Assembly: GCF_019801145.1 (NCBI RefSeq)
Contig: NZ_JAHVJQ010000001.1
Location: forward strand, 682,001 to 746,000
Direction: 5' to 3'
Length of the DNA stretch: 64,000 nt
Source: Leisingera aquaemixtae
Lineage (GTDB): Bacteria > Pseudomonadota > Alphaproteobacteria > Rhodobacterales > Rhodobacteraceae
In this document: piece by piece, positions 63,218 through 64,000 of the stretch
Numbering within the stretch: position 1 is the stretch's first letter
Layout of the letters: each line of letters begins with the position of its first letter
Made by a program: the position numbers and the translations under genes
Notes under the pieces: generated by a model
Seen by the model: the letters and a program-made list of their open reading frames with translations, nothing else
Told to the model about the DNA's origin: nothing
Database searches by the model: none

Positions 63218-63657
63218 TCCAGCCCTCAGGCTGCTGCAAGGGCTGCACCGCTGCAGGCTGCAACCCGTTTATCTGAACCCGGCGGATGTCCGCGCCAGCG
63301 CCTGTTGAGTGCCTGCTGCCGGTGGTTATAGGGACCGCGAAATTTGGGAAACAGCCGCGGTCCCCTCTGCCCGACATGGTCAGCTGCCCCACAGGCGTGA
63401 GGGGCAAACTGCCCTGAGGGTTGTTCTGCCTCAATGCGCAACACCAATATGTAGTGGCCCGCCATATTTAACAAACCTCTAATCATTAAAGTTTGAACCA
63501 CCCGGCGCGCGGCCTTGGAAGGGGGCTGGAACCGGCGGAATCCCCCGCAGCGGATGGCGGTTCCCCGCCGCTTCCCGAAGCCGCGGCACGGGCGCCGTTG
63601 CAGCCCGCCGGGATGCGGCTAATCTGCCGGTTGTGAGAAACCGCTTTCGGAGGCCGC
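63218..63657. other. Intergenic region upstream of the lytic transglycosylase
   Basis: 440 bases without a supported gene. An AT-rich patch at about 63460-63495 stands out in the GC-rich surroundings and may hold the promoter of the next gene. Confidence 0.45.
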
Positions 63658-64000
63658 ATGACGCGCCGCACCACTCTGATCTTGTTTATTGCCGCCGCAG
63701 TGCTGTCTGCCTGCGCCAGCACCGCCTCCCCGCCCGAGGTGTCCAGAGCCGCCCCGCCGCTCTACCCCAATGAGACGCCGGAACTGCGCCAGAAGATCAA
63801 CTACTGGGCAGACCACTACGAGGTCCCGCGCAGCCTGGTGCACCGGCTGGCGGTCCGCGAGAGCACCCACAGGCCCAAGGCGGTGAACCGCCCCTACTAC
63901 GGGCTGCTGCAGATCCTTCCCGCGACAGCGCGGTCGATGGGCTTCAAAGGCGAGCCTCAGGATCTGCTGGATGCCGATACCAACCTGCAGTTTTCCGTGA
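63658..64000 (+). CDS. Lytic transglycosylase (SLT domain) lipoprotein, 5' part
   Basis: The first 114 codons are in the window; the gene runs off the edge. The N-terminus MTRRTTLILFIAAAVLSACA has the lipobox LSAC with lipidated Cys19. The SLT domain follows with LVHRLAVRESTHRPKAVNRP (catalytic Glu in RES) and YYGLLQILPATARSMGF. CGGAGG lies four bases before the ATG. It should cut the glycan strands of peptidoglycan from the outer membrane side. Confidence 0.9.
   Translation, partial: MTRRTTLILFIAAAVLSACASTASPPEVSRAAPPLYPNETPELRQKINYWADHYEVPRSLVHRLAVRESTHRPKAVNRPYYGLLQILPATARSMGFKGEPQDLLDADTNLQFSV

Overview
The window comes from a G+C-rich alphaproteobacterium of the order Rhodobacterales, most likely the Roseobacter group (Leisingera, Phaeobacter or Ruegeria-like). 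The main support is a complete Rhodobacter-type gene transfer agent (GTA) structural cluster. The split PDH operon (pdhA, lipoyl-bearing pdhB, pdhC), the typical small gene families and a LexA box of the alphaproteobacterial type agree with this. The species call is inference. I saw no rRNA or tRNA genes, no insertion sequences and no CRISPR array.

Layout. 0-12.9 kb is housekeeping: the 5' end of uvrA with an SOS box, two MFS transporters, lpdA, a DUF924 gene, queA, a giant AsmA-like protein, bcp, a DUF455 ferritin-like gene, and a winged-helix gene with an RMF-like tail. 12.9-17.7 kb holds an Imm11-like gene, an M23 peptidase overlapping a bactofilin gene, and an RTX protein. 17.7-22.5 kb has a DUF3179 gene, two cyclophilins, pgk and an M24-fold enzyme. 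22.6-27.6 kb is the pyruvate dehydrogenase operon behind an FtsB-like gene. 27.6-29.5 kb is a small low-G+C patch with two secreted proteins. 29.6-32.3 kb carries cysK, cysE and a DksA-like gene.

32.5-47.2 kb, all on the minus strand, is the GTA cluster: terminase small and large subunits, portal, g3.5, prohead protease, capsid, connector, stopper, tail terminator, tail tube, two chaperones, tape measure, distal tail, hub, cell-wall peptidase and the 1308-residue g15 protein, plus one coupled downstream gene. Every frame looks open, so particle production is plausible.

47.4-64 kb holds a HAD phosphatase, then the fatty-acid cluster fabD-lipoprotein-fabG-acpP ... fabF-mltG. That cluster is interrupted by hisA and by two plus-strand membrane-anchored PilZ paralogues. 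After it come a cytochrome b561-YceI fusion, a GNAT gene broken at a run of nine G, a His/Tyr-rich secreted protein, YceI, a two-TM protein with a CtrA box, rpsF-rpsR-rplI, and the start of a lytic transglycosylase lipoprotein.

The most interesting observations are: (1) the same palindrome, TAGTTTA-N4-TAAACTA or one base from it, in front of both lpdA and pdhA 20 kb apart, which suggests one regulator for all PDH subunits; (2) a repeated 23-bp element upstream of GTA g1 and g3; (3) the twin PilZ proteins with a CxxxC where the second Arg of RxxxR should be; (4) the HisA-family protein with Glu at the catalytic Asp; (5) the G-tract frameshift in the GNAT gene; (6) an 18-bp perfect inverted repeat around 100 bp between an immunity-like gene and the M23 gene.
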